Of a DNA stretch of 64,000 bases, positions 19,232 to 27,420 are shown one piece after another. A program made the position numbers and the translations under genes. The stretch is from assembly GCA_018820275.1 (NCBI GenBank), contig JAHJOO010000038.1, forward strand, positions 62,001 through 126,000, given 5' to 3'. Each line of letters starts with the position of its first letter. Within the stretch, counting starts at the first letter, position 1. The DNA is from Alphaproteobacteria bacterium. Its GTDB lineage: Bacteria; Pseudomonadota; Alphaproteobacteria; Caulobacterales; Caulobacteraceae. Below the pieces are notes generated by a model. The model was not told the origin of the DNA. It made no database searches and worked only from the letters and a program-made list of their open reading frames with translations.

Positions 19232-20600
19232 CGGCGGGGCGGTCCAGCACGTCGTCTCGCAGGGGGGTCATGGTCGACAGGTCCCAGTCGGCCTCGACGA
19301 AGGGCTTGCGCGTCGGCTCGGTCACGGCGGGATAGCCGCCGACCTCACGCTCATGGTCGATGATCTCGCCGCGGCCCTCGGCCACCTCGGCGATCAGCAG
19401 GACGTCGCGCTGGTCGCGGTCCCAGGGGCGGGCGCCGACGTTGCGCAGCACGTTCACCTGGACGTCCACGGCCGGCATGGGCTCGAGGCCCTCCCACCAC
19501 ACCGGCGGACGGCGCACCTCGATGATCCGGGCATTGGTGGTGGTGTAGCGGCCGAACATGCGCAGCGGCTCGCCGACCTGGTCCACGGCGATGTTGTCGC
19601 GGCCGTAGTATTCCACGTCGCCCGCCCCGCCGATCATCATGAAGGCCAGATGCTCGGTCGGCGTGGACGGCCCGGCGCGGAGCACATTGCCGACGACGGT
19701 CATCTTGCCGACCTCGAAGGGCACCTCGCCCCATTCCTCGGGCGCGAGGTTGTAGTGGATGGCGCGCGGGCCCGGATTGTAGATCAGGTTGTTGGCGATG
19801 ATGCCGTGCACCCCACCCTTGAACAGCGGGCTGCGCTCGTAGTTGTGGGCGTAGAGGTTGCCGACGATCAGAAGGCCGGTGACGTTGTCGTGGATCAGCG
19901 AGCCCTTGGAGTGTTCGCCCTTGGAATGGGTCGAATAGGCCAGGCTCTCGCCCGAGATGTTGTTCGAGAAGGTGATGTTGTGGCTGGTCCCGGCGCGCCA
20001 GTCCTCGGGCGTGGTTCCGGTGAAGCGGGGGCCGGAGGCCGACAGGTTCTCGTCGGTCGCCCAGGTCAGGCTGTTGTGGTCGATGATGACGTTGTGCGCG
20101 CCGACCGTGGCGATGCCATCCTCGTCCCAGCCGCTCATCCACTCGCCGCCGGCCGAGCCGGGACGAATGCGCAGGTGCTGGACGATCACGTCGTGGCCGC
20201 GGATGTCCATGCCGCCGCGGATCAGGGTGATGCCGGGCGAAGGCGCCGTCTGGCCGGCGATGGTGATGAACGGATTGCGCAGGACCAGGGTCTTCTTTTC
20301 GAGATCGATGACGCCGCCGACCTCGAAGACGACGATGCGCGGGCCGTCGGCCTCGATCGCCGCGCGCAGGGAACCCGGTCCTTCGGACGCCAGGGTGGTG
20401 ACGCGGATGATGCGCCCGCCGCGCCCGCCCGGCGTCGTGGCCGCCCAGCCCTGGGCCCCCGGGAAGGCCAGCGGCGCGGCGACCTGCGGCGCGGGCTCGG
20501 CCCGGCGACCGAAGCCGAGGAACTGCGCCGAGGCCACCGTCGGCGCGGCGAAAAGCAGGACGAAGGCGGCGAGGCCGGCAAGCGGGCGTGAAGTTCGCAT
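19215..20600 (-). CDS. secreted pectate-lyase-like parallel beta-helix protein
   Basis: A 461-residue precursor with a signal peptide (about 1-26, ending VASAQ). The mature protein has polysaccharide lyase family 1-like features: F-P-G-A-Q-G-W-A at the start, G-S-L-R-A-A-I, repeated beta-helix rungs with N-V-I-I-D-H-N-S-L-T-W and S-N-N-I, plus G-Q-T-A-P. These are typical of bacterial pectate-lyase/pectin-degradation proteins; catalytic residues cannot be assigned without alignment. ATG at 20600 was preferred over 20609, because AGGA lies about 9 bases upstream of it. It is divergent from the hydratase and TRAP genes. Confidence 0.8.
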   Translation of the reverse strand: MRTSRPLAGLAAFVLLFAAPTVASAQFLGFGRRAEPAPQVAAPLAFPGAQGWAATTPGGRGGRIIRVTTLASEGPGSLRAAIEADGPRIVVFEVGGVIDLEKKTLVLRNPFITIAGQTAPSPGITLIRGGMDIRGHDVIVQHLRIRPGSAGGEWMSGWDEDGIATVGAHNVIIDHNSLTWATDENLSASGPRFTGTTPEDWRAGTSHNITFSNNISGESLAYSTHSKGEHSKGSLIHDNVTGLLIVGNLYAHNYERSPLFKGGVHGIIANNLIYNPGPRAIHYNLAPEEWGEVPFEVGKMTVVGNVLRAGPSTPTEHLAFMMIGGAGDVEYYGRDNIAVDQVGEPLRMFGRYTTTNARIIEVRRPPVWWEGLEPMPAVDVQVNVLRNVGARPWDRDQRDVLLIAEVAEGRGEIIDHEREVGGYPAVTEPTRKPFVEADWDLSTMTPLRDDVLDRPAVRRGT

Positions 20601-20656
20601 GGTTTCCATCCTATGGCGGGCCGCTTGAGGGCGCGACCGTCTGTTCCGGATTCAAA

Positions 20657-20662
20657 TTGACA
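20657..20662 (+). promoter_or_regulatory. candidate -35 box (TTGACA) of the hydratase/TRAP operon
   Basis: A perfect TTGACA stands in an unusually AT-rich patch, 46 bp before the GTG of the hydratase gene. At about 18 bp spacing the -10 candidate (AATGTC) is poor, so the promoter call is tentative. Confidence 0.35.
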
Positions 20663-20707
20663 CCGGTTTCCTTCGTGCGCAATGTCGGATCAACATGGGG
20701 AGGATGC

Positions 20708-21511
20708 GTGGCTCACGCGCACGACAATTCAAGCGTTTCGCCGGTCGCCCGCGCCTTCGTGGAGGCGCGTGAGCGCGGCCGCCCCCTGCCGGTCTGGCCC
20801 GGATCCGAGCCCGACAGCCTGGCCGCCGCCTATGCCGTGCAGGACGACGCCATCGCCCTGTGGTCCGACCGCATTGCGGGATGGAAGCTGGGGCGCGTGC
20901 CGCCGCCGTGGGACGCGCGCTTCGGGGCCGGCCGGCTGGCGGGGCCGATCTTCGCCGCCCAGGTGCGCGAGGCCGCGGAGGCGACCTTTCCTGTGATCGT
21001 CGGCGGATTCGCCGCGGTCGAGGCCGAGTACGTGCTGGTCATGGGCGCCGACGCCCCCGACGGGGACGGCTGGACCGCGGAGACCGTTGCCGATCTGGTG
21101 GCCGACGCCCGGATCGGGATCGAGATCGCGGGCAGTCCCTTTCCCGGCATCAACGACCACGGCCCGGCCGTCACCGCCTCCGACTTCGGCAACAATCAGG
21201 GCCTGATCCTGGGGCCGTCCATCCCCGACTGGCGGGACCGGCTGAACGGGCTGACCTGCCGCATGGAGATCGACGGCGGCGAGGTCGGGCGCGGGGGGGC
21301 CGCCATGGTGCCGGGAGGTCCGCTGGATTCCCTGGCCTTCCTGCTGAACCTTCTGCACACGCGGGGACGGGTGCTGGAGGCGGGGCAACTGGTGTCGACC
21401 GGGGCGGCCACCGGCGTGCACCGGATCTACGCGGGGCAGGCCTGCCTGGCCGATTTCGGGCCCGACGGAAGTCTTGCGGCGCGGGCCGTGGCGTGGGGGA
21501 CGGACGGATGA
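20708..21511 (+). CDS. 2-keto-4-pentenoate hydratase-like protein
   Basis: The 267-residue protein resembles the hydratase/fumarylacetoacetase-type enzymes (MhpD-like) that hydrate 2-oxo-4-pentenoate. Supporting segments are A-Y-A-V-Q-D, W-K-L-G, G-P-I-F near 80, E-A-E-Y-V and a conserved I-E-I-A-G-S-P. GTG at 20708 is chosen because GGGGAGG precedes it by 4-5 bases; the upstream frame has no such site. It is coupled by ATGA to dctP, so a role in handling the imported acid is likely. The substrate is unknown. Confidence 0.8.
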   Translation: MAHAHDNSSVSPVARAFVEARERGRPLPVWPGSEPDSLAAAYAVQDDAIALWSDRIAGWKLGRVPPPWDARFGAGRLAGPIFAAQVREAAEATFPVIVGGFAAVEAEYVLVMGADAPDGDGWTAETVADLVADARIGIEIAGSPFPGINDHGPAVTASDFGNNQGLILGPSIPDWRDRLNGLTCRMEIDGGEVGRGGAAMVPGGPLDSLAFLLNLLHTRGRVLEAGQLVSTGAATGVHRIYAGQACLADFGPDGSLAARAVAWGTDG

Positions 21512-22509
21512 CGGCGACGCGGCGCGGACTGGCTTTCGGAGCCCTTGGACTGGGCGGGCTGGCGGTGTCGGGATGCGCCCCGACGGCGCGGGCGGGCGCC
21601 GCGACCGAGTTCAAATGCGTCGACGTGCATCCCGCCGACTATCCCACCGTCGCGGCGGTGAAATGGATGGGCGAGGAGCTGTCGCGCCTGACCGACGGCC
21701 GTCTGGGCGTGCGCCAGTTTCCCGCGGGCCAGCTGGGCACCGAGGACGACTCCATCGGCCTGACCCGCTTTCAGGCGGTGGACGTGTGCCGGGTGGCGGT
21801 GGCGGCGCTGAACAACGCCTTTCCCGAGACGCGCATTCTGGCCCTGCCCTACGTCTTCCGCTCGGTGGCCCATGTGCGCGCCGTGGTCGACGGGCCGATC
21901 GGCACCGACCTGCTGAACGTTTTCGAGGGCCGCGGGCTTGTGGGGCTGGCCTATTACGACGCCGCGCCGCGCAGCTTCTACAACGTCCGCCGGCCGGTGG
22001 CCGAGCCGGGGCAGTTGAAGGGCCTGAAGATCCGGGCCCCGCAGTCGGACATCTTTCTGGAATCGATCCGGGCCATGGGGGCCAATCCGACGCCGCTGAC
22101 GTTCGGGGCGGTGTTCTCGTCGCTGCAGACGCACCTGATCGACGGGGCGGAAAACAACTGGCCCAGCTACCAGTCCAGCCGCCAGTTCGAGGTGGCCCGC
22201 CACTGGAGCGACACCCAGCACTCGTTCTCGCCCGACGCCCTACTGATGTCGAAGGCCAGTCTGGAGCGGCTGACGCCCGCCGACCGCGATCTGGTGCGCG
22301 ACATCGCGCGGCGGTCGGTGCAGGTCATGCGCCCCCTCTGGGACGCGCGCGAGACCGAGGCGAAGGCGAAGGTGATCGCGGCGGGCACGGTGGTGACCGA
22401 GGTCGACCGCGACGCGTTCGCCGCCTCGGTGAAACCCGTGCTCGACAAGTATCTGGCCGATCCGGGACTGGACCGGCTGCACGACCTTGTGACGACGACG
22501 GCCGGATAA
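21508..22509 (+). CDS. dctP: TRAP transporter substrate-binding protein (DctP type), predicted Tat lipoprotein
   Basis: A 333-residue extracytoplasmic binding protein. The N-terminus contains a twin-arginine (Arg5-Arg6) in T-R-R-G-L-A-F-G and a lipobox V-S-G-C with Cys23, so it may be exported folded and lipidated. The body shows the DctP fold: W-M-G-E-E-L, F-P-A-G-Q-L-G-T-E-D, L-P-Y-V-F-R, G-L-K-I-R-A-P and G-A-E-N-N-W, with the Arg of I-R-A-P expected to bind a ligand carboxylate. It feeds the two permease genes downstream. Confidence 0.9.
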   Translation: MTATRRGLAFGALGLGGLAVSGCAPTARAGAATEFKCVDVHPADYPTVAAVKWMGEELSRLTDGRLGVRQFPAGQLGTEDDSIGLTRFQAVDVCRVAVAALNNAFPETRILALPYVFRSVAHVRAVVDGPIGTDLLNVFEGRGLVGLAYYDAAPRSFYNVRRPVAEPGQLKGLKIRAPQSDIFLESIRAMGANPTPLTFGAVFSSLQTHLIDGAENNWPSYQSSRQFEVARHWSDTQHSFSPDALLMSKASLERLTPADRDLVRDIARRSVQVMRPLWDARETEAKAKVIAAGTVVTEVDRDAFAASVKPVLDKYLADPGLDRLHDLVTTTAG

Positions 22510-22546
22510 GGCCGCGAACAGAAACGGCTTGAAGAGGGAGGAGCCC

Positions 22547-23047
22547 ATGAGCGATCCGACGCCCGCGCGCCGACGCGCGCTGGACGGGCTGGCGGCCCTG
22601 ACGCTGGGCACCGCAGGCGCCTGCTTGGTCGGCATGGCCCTGGTGCAGGCGTGGCAGGTGTTCGCCCGCTATGTCCTGAACGACAGCCCGGGCTGGACCG
22701 AGCCCGTGGCCCTGCTGCTGATGGGGCTGGCGGTGATGCTGGGCGCGGCCGTCGGGGTGCGGCGCGAGAGCCATTTTGCCTTCGAGGGGCTGCGCGACGC
22801 CCTGCCCGGGCCGATCCGGGCGGCGGCGACGGCGCTGGCGCGGCTGATCGCGCTCGCAGCCGGTCTGGGCCTGCTGGGCTACGGTGCCTGGCTGATGATC
22901 GACGACTGGGGCGTGGCCATGGCGGGGGCCCCCCTGCCCTCGGGCCTGAAGTTTCTCGGGCTGGCGGTCGGCGGGGGGCTGATCTCCCTGTTCGCGCTGG
23001 AGCGGTTGCTGACCGGCGATTTCGTCGACCCGCAGGCGGAGGACTGA
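22547..23047 (+). CDS. dctQ: TRAP transporter small permease (DctQ type)
   Basis: The 166-residue protein has four membrane helices, with the typical V-F-A-R-Y-V-L-N-D-S-P-G-W-T-E (about 34-48) after the first helix and R-R-E-S-H-F near 72. DctQ stabilises the large permease subunit. The ATG at 22547 has GGGAGGAG upstream; the frame also opens at a TTG 18 bases earlier, which has no site. It is 37 bp after dctP and 4 bp before dctM. Confidence 0.9.
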   Translation: MSDPTPARRRALDGLAALTLGTAGACLVGMALVQAWQVFARYVLNDSPGWTEPVALLLMGLAVMLGAAVGVRRESHFAFEGLRDALPGPIRAAATALARLIALAAGLGLLGYGAWLMIDDWGVAMAGAPLPSGLKFLGLAVGGGLISLFALERLLTGDFVDPQAED

Positions 23048-23051
23048 ACCG

Positions 23052-24332
23052 ATGGAATACGTGATCCTGTTCGGCGTCCTGTTCGGCCTGCTGGCGATCG
23101 GCGTGCCGGTGGCCTTCTGCCTGCTGGCCTCGACGCTGGCGACGGTGCTGTACCTGCTGCTGCCGCCCGTGGTGGTGTTCCAGCAGATGGGCTCGGACAT
23201 GGGCTCGGTCGCCCTGCTGGCCATCCCCCTGTTCATCTTCACCGGCGAGCTGATGATGAAGGGCGGGCTGGCGGACCGGATGATCGCCCTGGCCGCCTCC
23301 ATGGTCGGCCACGTGCGCGGCGGTCTGGGCCAGGTGACGGTGGTCGGCTCGACCCTGTTCGGCGGGGTCTCGGGCAGCGCCATCGCCGACGTCTCGGCCA
23401 TCGGTGGCACCATGATCCCGCAGATGCAGAAGCGGGGCTATCAGTCCGACTATGCGGTCAACGTGACCATTTCGGCGGCGCTGGTGGCCCTGCTGGTGCC
23501 CCCGTCGCACAACATGATCCTGTACTCGGCCGCGGCCGGGGGCGGGGTGTCGATCTCCGACCTGTTCGCCGCGGGGATCATCCCGGCGCTGACGCTGGCC
23601 GCGGCGCTGATGGTCACCGCCTACGTCGTGGCGCGCCGCAGGGGCTATGCGGCCGAGGCCTTCCCCGGCTTCGGCGTGGTCGCGACGCGGTTCGTGGCGG
23701 CGGTCCCGGGGCTGCTGCTGGTGCTGATCATCTTCGGCGGCATCCGCGCGGGCATCTTCACGGCGGTCGAAAGCGCCTCGATCGCGGCGGTCTACGCCGC
23801 CGTCATCACGGGCATCGTCTATCGTCACCTGTCCTGGGACGGCTTCAAGTCGGCCTGCACCGGCGCGGCGCGGACGGCGGGCGCGGTGCTGTTCATCATC
23901 GGCACGGCCGGCGCCTTCGGCTGGCTGATGGCCTATCTGCAGATCCCCGGCCAGATGGTCGGCCTGCTGCAGACCCTGACCGACAACCCCATCCTGATCC
24001 TGCTGATGATCAACGTGGTGCTGCTGATCCTGGGCACCTTCATGGACATGGCGCCGCTGATCATCATCTGCACCCCGATCTTCCTGCCGGTGGCCAAGGC
24101 CTTCGGCGTGGACCCGGTGCAGTTCGGAGTGATCCTGCTGCTGAACTGCGGCATCGGCCTGATCACGCCGCCGGTGGGGTCGGTGCTGTTCGTCGGCTCG
24201 GCCATCGCGCGCGTGCCGATGACCCAGGCGCTGAAGACCATCTGGCCGTTCTGGCTGGCCTGCGCGGGCGTGCTGACGCTGGTGACCTTCGTGCCGGCGC
24301 TGAGCCTCTGGCTGCCCGCCCTGCTGAAATAG
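23052..24332 (+). CDS. dctM: TRAP transporter large permease (DctM type)
   Basis: The 426-residue, about 12-helix sodium-coupled permease has the usual hallmarks: L-L-A-I-P-L-F-I-F-T-G-E-L-M near residue 56, G-G-V-S-G-S-A-I-A-D-V-S-A-I-G (about 98-112), P-P-S-H-N-M (about 152-157), and a G-T-F-M-D-M-A-P-L-I-I segment. Together with dctP and dctQ it forms a complete high-affinity organic acid importer. Probable substrates are C4-dicarboxylates, sugar acids or uronates; the neighbouring lyase-like gene favours the latter, as inference. Confidence 0.92.
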   Translation: MEYVILFGVLFGLLAIGVPVAFCLLASTLATVLYLLLPPVVVFQQMGSDMGSVALLAIPLFIFTGELMMKGGLADRMIALAASMVGHVRGGLGQVTVVGSTLFGGVSGSAIADVSAIGGTMIPQMQKRGYQSDYAVNVTISAALVALLVPPSHNMILYSAAAGGGVSISDLFAAGIIPALTLAAALMVTAYVVARRRGYAAEAFPGFGVVATRFVAAVPGLLLVLIIFGGIRAGIFTAVESASIAAVYAAVITGIVYRHLSWDGFKSACTGAARTAGAVLFIIGTAGAFGWLMAYLQIPGQMVGLLQTLTDNPILILLMINVVLLILGTFMDMAPLIIICTPIFLPVAKAFGVDPVQFGVILLLNCGIGLITPPVGSVLFVGSAIARVPMTQALKTIWPFWLACAGVLTLVTFVPALSLWLPALLK

Positions 24333-24333
24333 A

Positions 24334-24999
24334 TCAGGCTGCGTCTTTCGGGCCGTAGCGCAGGCGGGCGAGGAAGTCGGTGGCGGCGCGCAGGGGCGAG
24401 TAGAAGTCCTTGCCCGCCTTCCACTTCTCGAAGGCCATGACGTTCTCGATGCGGGCGGCCACGAAGGCGTCGGCGGCCTCCTTGCCGTCGAACAGGCGCA
24501 GGGTCATGGCCGGGATCAGGATGCCCGACAGGATGGTGCGCTTGGACTGGAGGTTCCAGTCGGTCGCCGTGTCGCCGGCCCAGCGCCAGATGCGGTCGGC
24601 CGTGGCCCAGGTCAGGGACAGGGCCAGGTCGGCGTTGGTCGGCAGGGCCATGAAGCCGGCGACGCGCTTCTCGGCCTCGGCCCCCGCGGCCGAGGCCTCC
24701 AGCCGGGCCGAGACGCCGCGGGCGATGCGCTCGCGGATCTTCAGCGCGGTCGGGTCGACGTCGGCCAGCGATTCGAAGGCCGCGTCGTCGTTGCGGCGCC
24801 ACAGCAGGGCCGCCAGGTCCCGCGGCCCGTTGGGCAGCAGCAGTTCGCGGTCGCCGTCCGACAGGCCGCAGGCGGCGCAGGCGGCCGCCACCATGCGACC
24901 GTTCCAGCCCATGACGGGCGCGCGGTCCAGGGCGGCGTCCAGCACCGTCTGCTCCATGCGGGAGGCCCAGTCGTCGGTTGCGTCGCCCGTTTCGGTCAT
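24334..24999 (-). CDS. COQ9 family protein
   Basis: The 221-residue protein has the COQ9 pattern: an N-terminal helix bundle (E-Q-T-V-L-D-A-A-L-x-x-x-P-x-x-G-W), a middle I-R-E-R-I-A-R-G-V, and the C-terminal [14 protein letters not shown] segment characteristic of COQ9. COQ9 proteins bind lipid and assist ubiquinone hydroxylation. It converges on dctM with a 1-bp gap and stands divergent from rpsU. Confidence 0.88.
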   Translation of the reverse strand: MTETGDATDDWASRMEQTVLDAALDRAPVMGWNGRMVAAACAACGLSDGDRELLLPNGPRDLAALLWRRNDDAAFESLADVDPTALKIRERIARGVSARLEASAAGAEAEKRVAGFMALPTNADLALSLTWATADRIWRWAGDTATDWNLQSKRTILSGILIPAMTLRLFDGKEAADAFVAARIENVMAFEKWKAGKDFYSPLRAATDFLARLRYGPKDAA

Positions 25000-25060
25000 G
25001 GCGGCATGATAGGCCCCGAAAAAGGGCCGCGCGAGCCCTCGGAAGGCGGCGCGACGATCT

Positions 25061-25089
25061 GGACAGGCCGCGGCGGCTCGTGTATCAGC
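25061..25089 (+). promoter_or_regulatory. candidate promoter of rpsU
   Basis: TGGACA (25061-25066), a 17-bp spacer and TATCAG (25084-25089) lie about 100 bp upstream of the S21 start. Both boxes are close to the housekeeping consensus in a GC-rich background. The 5' leader would be about 90 nt. Confidence 0.45.
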
Positions 25090-25187
25090 CCGCCTTCATC
25101 CGCGGACCCGGTCTGACGGAGAACGATTTCGTTTTGTCTGCCCGTCTCCCTCACAGGACGCGGCGGGCGGCCAAAGGAGAGTTTCAC

Positions 25188-25430
25188 CTGGTTCAGATTT
25201 TCGTCCGCGACAACAACGTCGATCAGGCGCTGAAAGCCCTGAAGAAGAAGATGCAGCGCGAAGGCAGCTTCCGTGAAATGAAGCGCCACGTGCACTACGA
25301 GAAGCCCTCGGAGAAGCGCGCCCGCCAGAAGGCCGAGGCCGTGCGCCGCGCCCGCAAGCTGGCCCGCAAGCGCGCCCAGCGCGAAGGCCTGCTGCCCGCG
25401 CCGAAGCCGCGCGTGCCCGGCGGCCGCTGA
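25188..25430 (+). CDS. rpsU: 30S ribosomal protein S21 (apparent CTG start)
   Basis: The 80-residue, highly basic S21 protein of the small subunit, with [17 protein letters not shown] and E-K-P-S-E-K-R-A-R. The long basic tail ([13 protein letters not shown]) is of the alphaproteobacterial kind. The protein should begin (M)VQIFVRD. There is no ATG, GTG or TTG between the strong AAAGGAG (25173-25179) and this segment; the codon at the right spacing is CTG at 25188. An in-frame TTG is about 50 bases upstream, before the ribosome site. A terminator follows. Confidence 0.88.
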   Translation: MVQIFVRDNNVDQALKALKKKMQREGSFREMKRHVHYEKPSEKRARQKAEAVRRARKLARKRAQREGLLPAPKPRVPGGR

Positions 25431-25459
25431 TCCGCTGATCGGCAATCCAGATTGAAGAG

Positions 25460-25486
25460 CCGCCCCGGCAAGCCGGGGCGGTTTTT
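25460..25486 (+). terminator. Rho-independent terminator after rpsU
   Basis: A perfect GC stem, CCGCCCCGGC (25460-25469) paired with GCCGGGGCGG (25472-25481), is followed by TTTTT. It lies 30 bp after the rpsU stop, close to the convergent serBA-like stop. Confidence 0.9.
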
Positions 25487-25491
25487 CTTTG

Positions 25492-27378
25492 TCAGTACAG
25501 CGTGCGGAACCGCAGCGTGCCCGCGATGGCCTTCAGCGCGTCGAGCGCGCGCGGGTCATAGTCGCGGTCGACGTCGACGATGACGTAGCCGGTGCGCTCG
25601 TCAGTCTTCAGGTGCTGGCCCAGAACGTTGAGGCCGGCGGAGGCCAGGGCGCTGTTCAGCTCCGCCAGGACGCCCGGCTGGTTGCGGTGGATGTGCAGCA
25701 GGCGATGTGCCTCGGCCACGTCGGACAGCTGGACGTTGGGCAGGTTGACGCTGAAGGTGGTGTCGCCGCGGTTCAGATAGCCCAGCAGGCGCTCGGCCGC
25801 GAACTCGCCGATGGCCTCCTGCGCCTCCTCGGTGGAGCCGCCGATGTGCGGCGTCAGGACCACGTTGGGCAGGCCCATCAGCGGGCTGTCGAAGGGGTCG
25901 TCGTTGGTGCGGGGCTCCTGAGGGAACACATCCAGCGCGGCGCCGCCGATGCGGCCTGATCCGATCGCCTGGGCCAGGGCGCCGACGTCGACGACGTGGC
26001 CGCGCGACAGGTTCAGCAGTAGGGCACCGGGCTTCATGGCCGACAGCTCCCGCGCGCCGATCAGATCGGCGTTCGAGGACCGGCCGTCGACGTGCAGGCT
26101 GACCACGTCGGCCTCGGCCAGCACGGCCTCCAGCGACGGCAGGCGGCGCGCATTGCCCAGCGCCAGCCGCTCGGTCAGGTCATGGAAGACCACGCGCATG
26201 CCGATGGCCTCGGCCACCACCGACAGCTGGCTGCCGATGGCACCGTAGCCGATCAGGCCCAGGGTCTTGCCGCGCACCTCGCGCGCGCCGGCGGCCGACT
26301 TGATCCACTGGCCGCGGTGCATGGCGGCGGACTTGTCCGACACGCCCCGCATCAGAGTGACGATCATGCCGATGGCCAGCTCGACCACGGAGCGGGTGTT
26401 GGAATGCGGGGCGTTGAAGACGGCGACGCCGCGGTCGGCGGCCGCCTCAAGATCGATCTGGTTGGTGCCGATGCAGAAGGCGGCAACGGCCATCAGCCGG
26501 TCGGCGGCGTCCAGCACGCGGGCGCTGACCTCGGTCTTGGAGCGGACGCCGAGGACGTGCACGCCCTTCAGCCGCGCGATCAGCTCGTCCTCGTCCAGCG
26601 CCCCCTTCACGGTCTCGACCGTGTAGCCCGCGGCCTGGAACCGCTGGACCGCGGCGGGGTGGACGTTCTCCAGCAGCAGGATGCGGATGCGGCTGCGGGG
26701 ATAGGACCAGCGGCCGGCGAGACCCTCGGCGTGCAGGACCTCGTCCAGGGTGGCGGCCTCGCTGTCGGCGGCGGCCACGACGCGCTCGCGGCGGACGATC
26801 TCGGTGAAGGCGACGAAGCGGTCGGCGGCGCCGGCCAGCCGGACCTCCGCGTCGGTCCAGCCGTCGCCGATCATGACCACCGGGCCGGTCAGGTTCAGGG
26901 CGCGGATCGCGGCGGCCTTGCCCTGCGGCAGAAGGATGGGATTGGACCGGACGCCCGTGACCCGGCCGGCCTCGTCGTAGGTCAGGTCGTTGGCCAGGAC
27001 GCGATCGGCGGGCACGCCCAGCAGATCAGCGACGGGGGCGATGACCTCGCGAAACCCCCCGGAGACGATCACCAGCCGGTCGGCGTGGCGGCGCAGGGTC
27101 TCGAGATTTCGGGCCACGGACGGCGCGAGGCGCGACGGGGCGCGGGCGGCCAGCGCCTGCACGTGCTCCCGCGTGACGGGCAGCAGGGCCAGCCGCTGCG
27201 TCAACGCCTCGGCGAAGTCGATCCGGCCGGCCATGGCCGCGTCGGTCAGCTCGGCGACCTGCGCGCGTCGCTCGGCGGCGTCGCTCGCGTCCGCCAGCGA
27301 CAGCTCCGCCAGCGCTTCCAGGGTCTCGAAGTCCACAAGCGTGGAATCGAAGTCGAAAATCAGGGTCGGGGCGGCCAT
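25492..27378 (-). CDS. SerB-like HAD phosphatase fused to phosphoglycerate dehydrogenase (SerA)
   Basis: A 628-residue fusion. Residues about 1-222 are a HAD phosphatase: D-F-D-S-T-L-V with Asp9/Asp11, S-G-G-F with Ser106, Lys154, and G-D-G-W-T-D with Asp172/Asp176. The motif resembles phosphoserine phosphatase, except that Thr175 replaces the Asn usual in SerB. Residues about 230-628 are a SerA of E. coli-like length: NAD motif G-Y-G-A-I-G (377-382), catalytic Arg459, Glu488 and His511, then an ACT domain (about 558-628) that would bind serine for feedback control. It would carry the first and last steps of serine synthesis on one chain; serC is not nearby. Phosphatase substrate uncertain. 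Confidence 0.9.
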   Translation of the reverse strand: MAAPTLIFDFDSTLVDFETLEALAELSLADASDAAERRAQVAELTDAAMAGRIDFAEALTQRLALLPVTREHVQALAARAPSRLAPSVARNLETLRRHADRLVIVSGGFREVIAPVADLLGVPADRVLANDLTYDEAGRVTGVRSNPILLPQGKAAAIRALNLTGPVVMIGDGWTDAEVRLAGAADRFVAFTEIVRRERVVAAADSEAATLDEVLHAEGLAGRWSYPRSRIRILLLENVHPAAVQRFQAAGYTVETVKGALDEDELIARLKGVHVLGVRSKTEVSARVLDAADRLMAVAAFCIGTNQIDLEAAADRGVAVFNAPHSNTRSVVELAIGMIVTLMRGVSDKSAAMHRGQWIKSAAGAREVRGKTLGLIGYGAIGSQLSVVAEAIGMRVVFHDLTERLALGNARRLPSLEAVLAEADVVSLHVDGRSSNADLIGARELSAMKPGALLLNLSRGHVVDVGALAQAIGSGRIGGAALDVFPQEPRTNDDPFDSPLMGLPNVVLTPHIGGSTEEAQEAIGEFAAERLLGYLNRGDTTFSVNLPNVQLSDVAEAHRLLHIHRNQPGVLAELNSALASAGLNVLGQHLKTDERTGYVIVDVDRDYDPRALDALKAIAGTLRFRTLY

Positions 27379-27420
27379 GCCGGGACCCTGACCGACCTTC
27401 GCAGTTGCAGCAAGCCGCGT

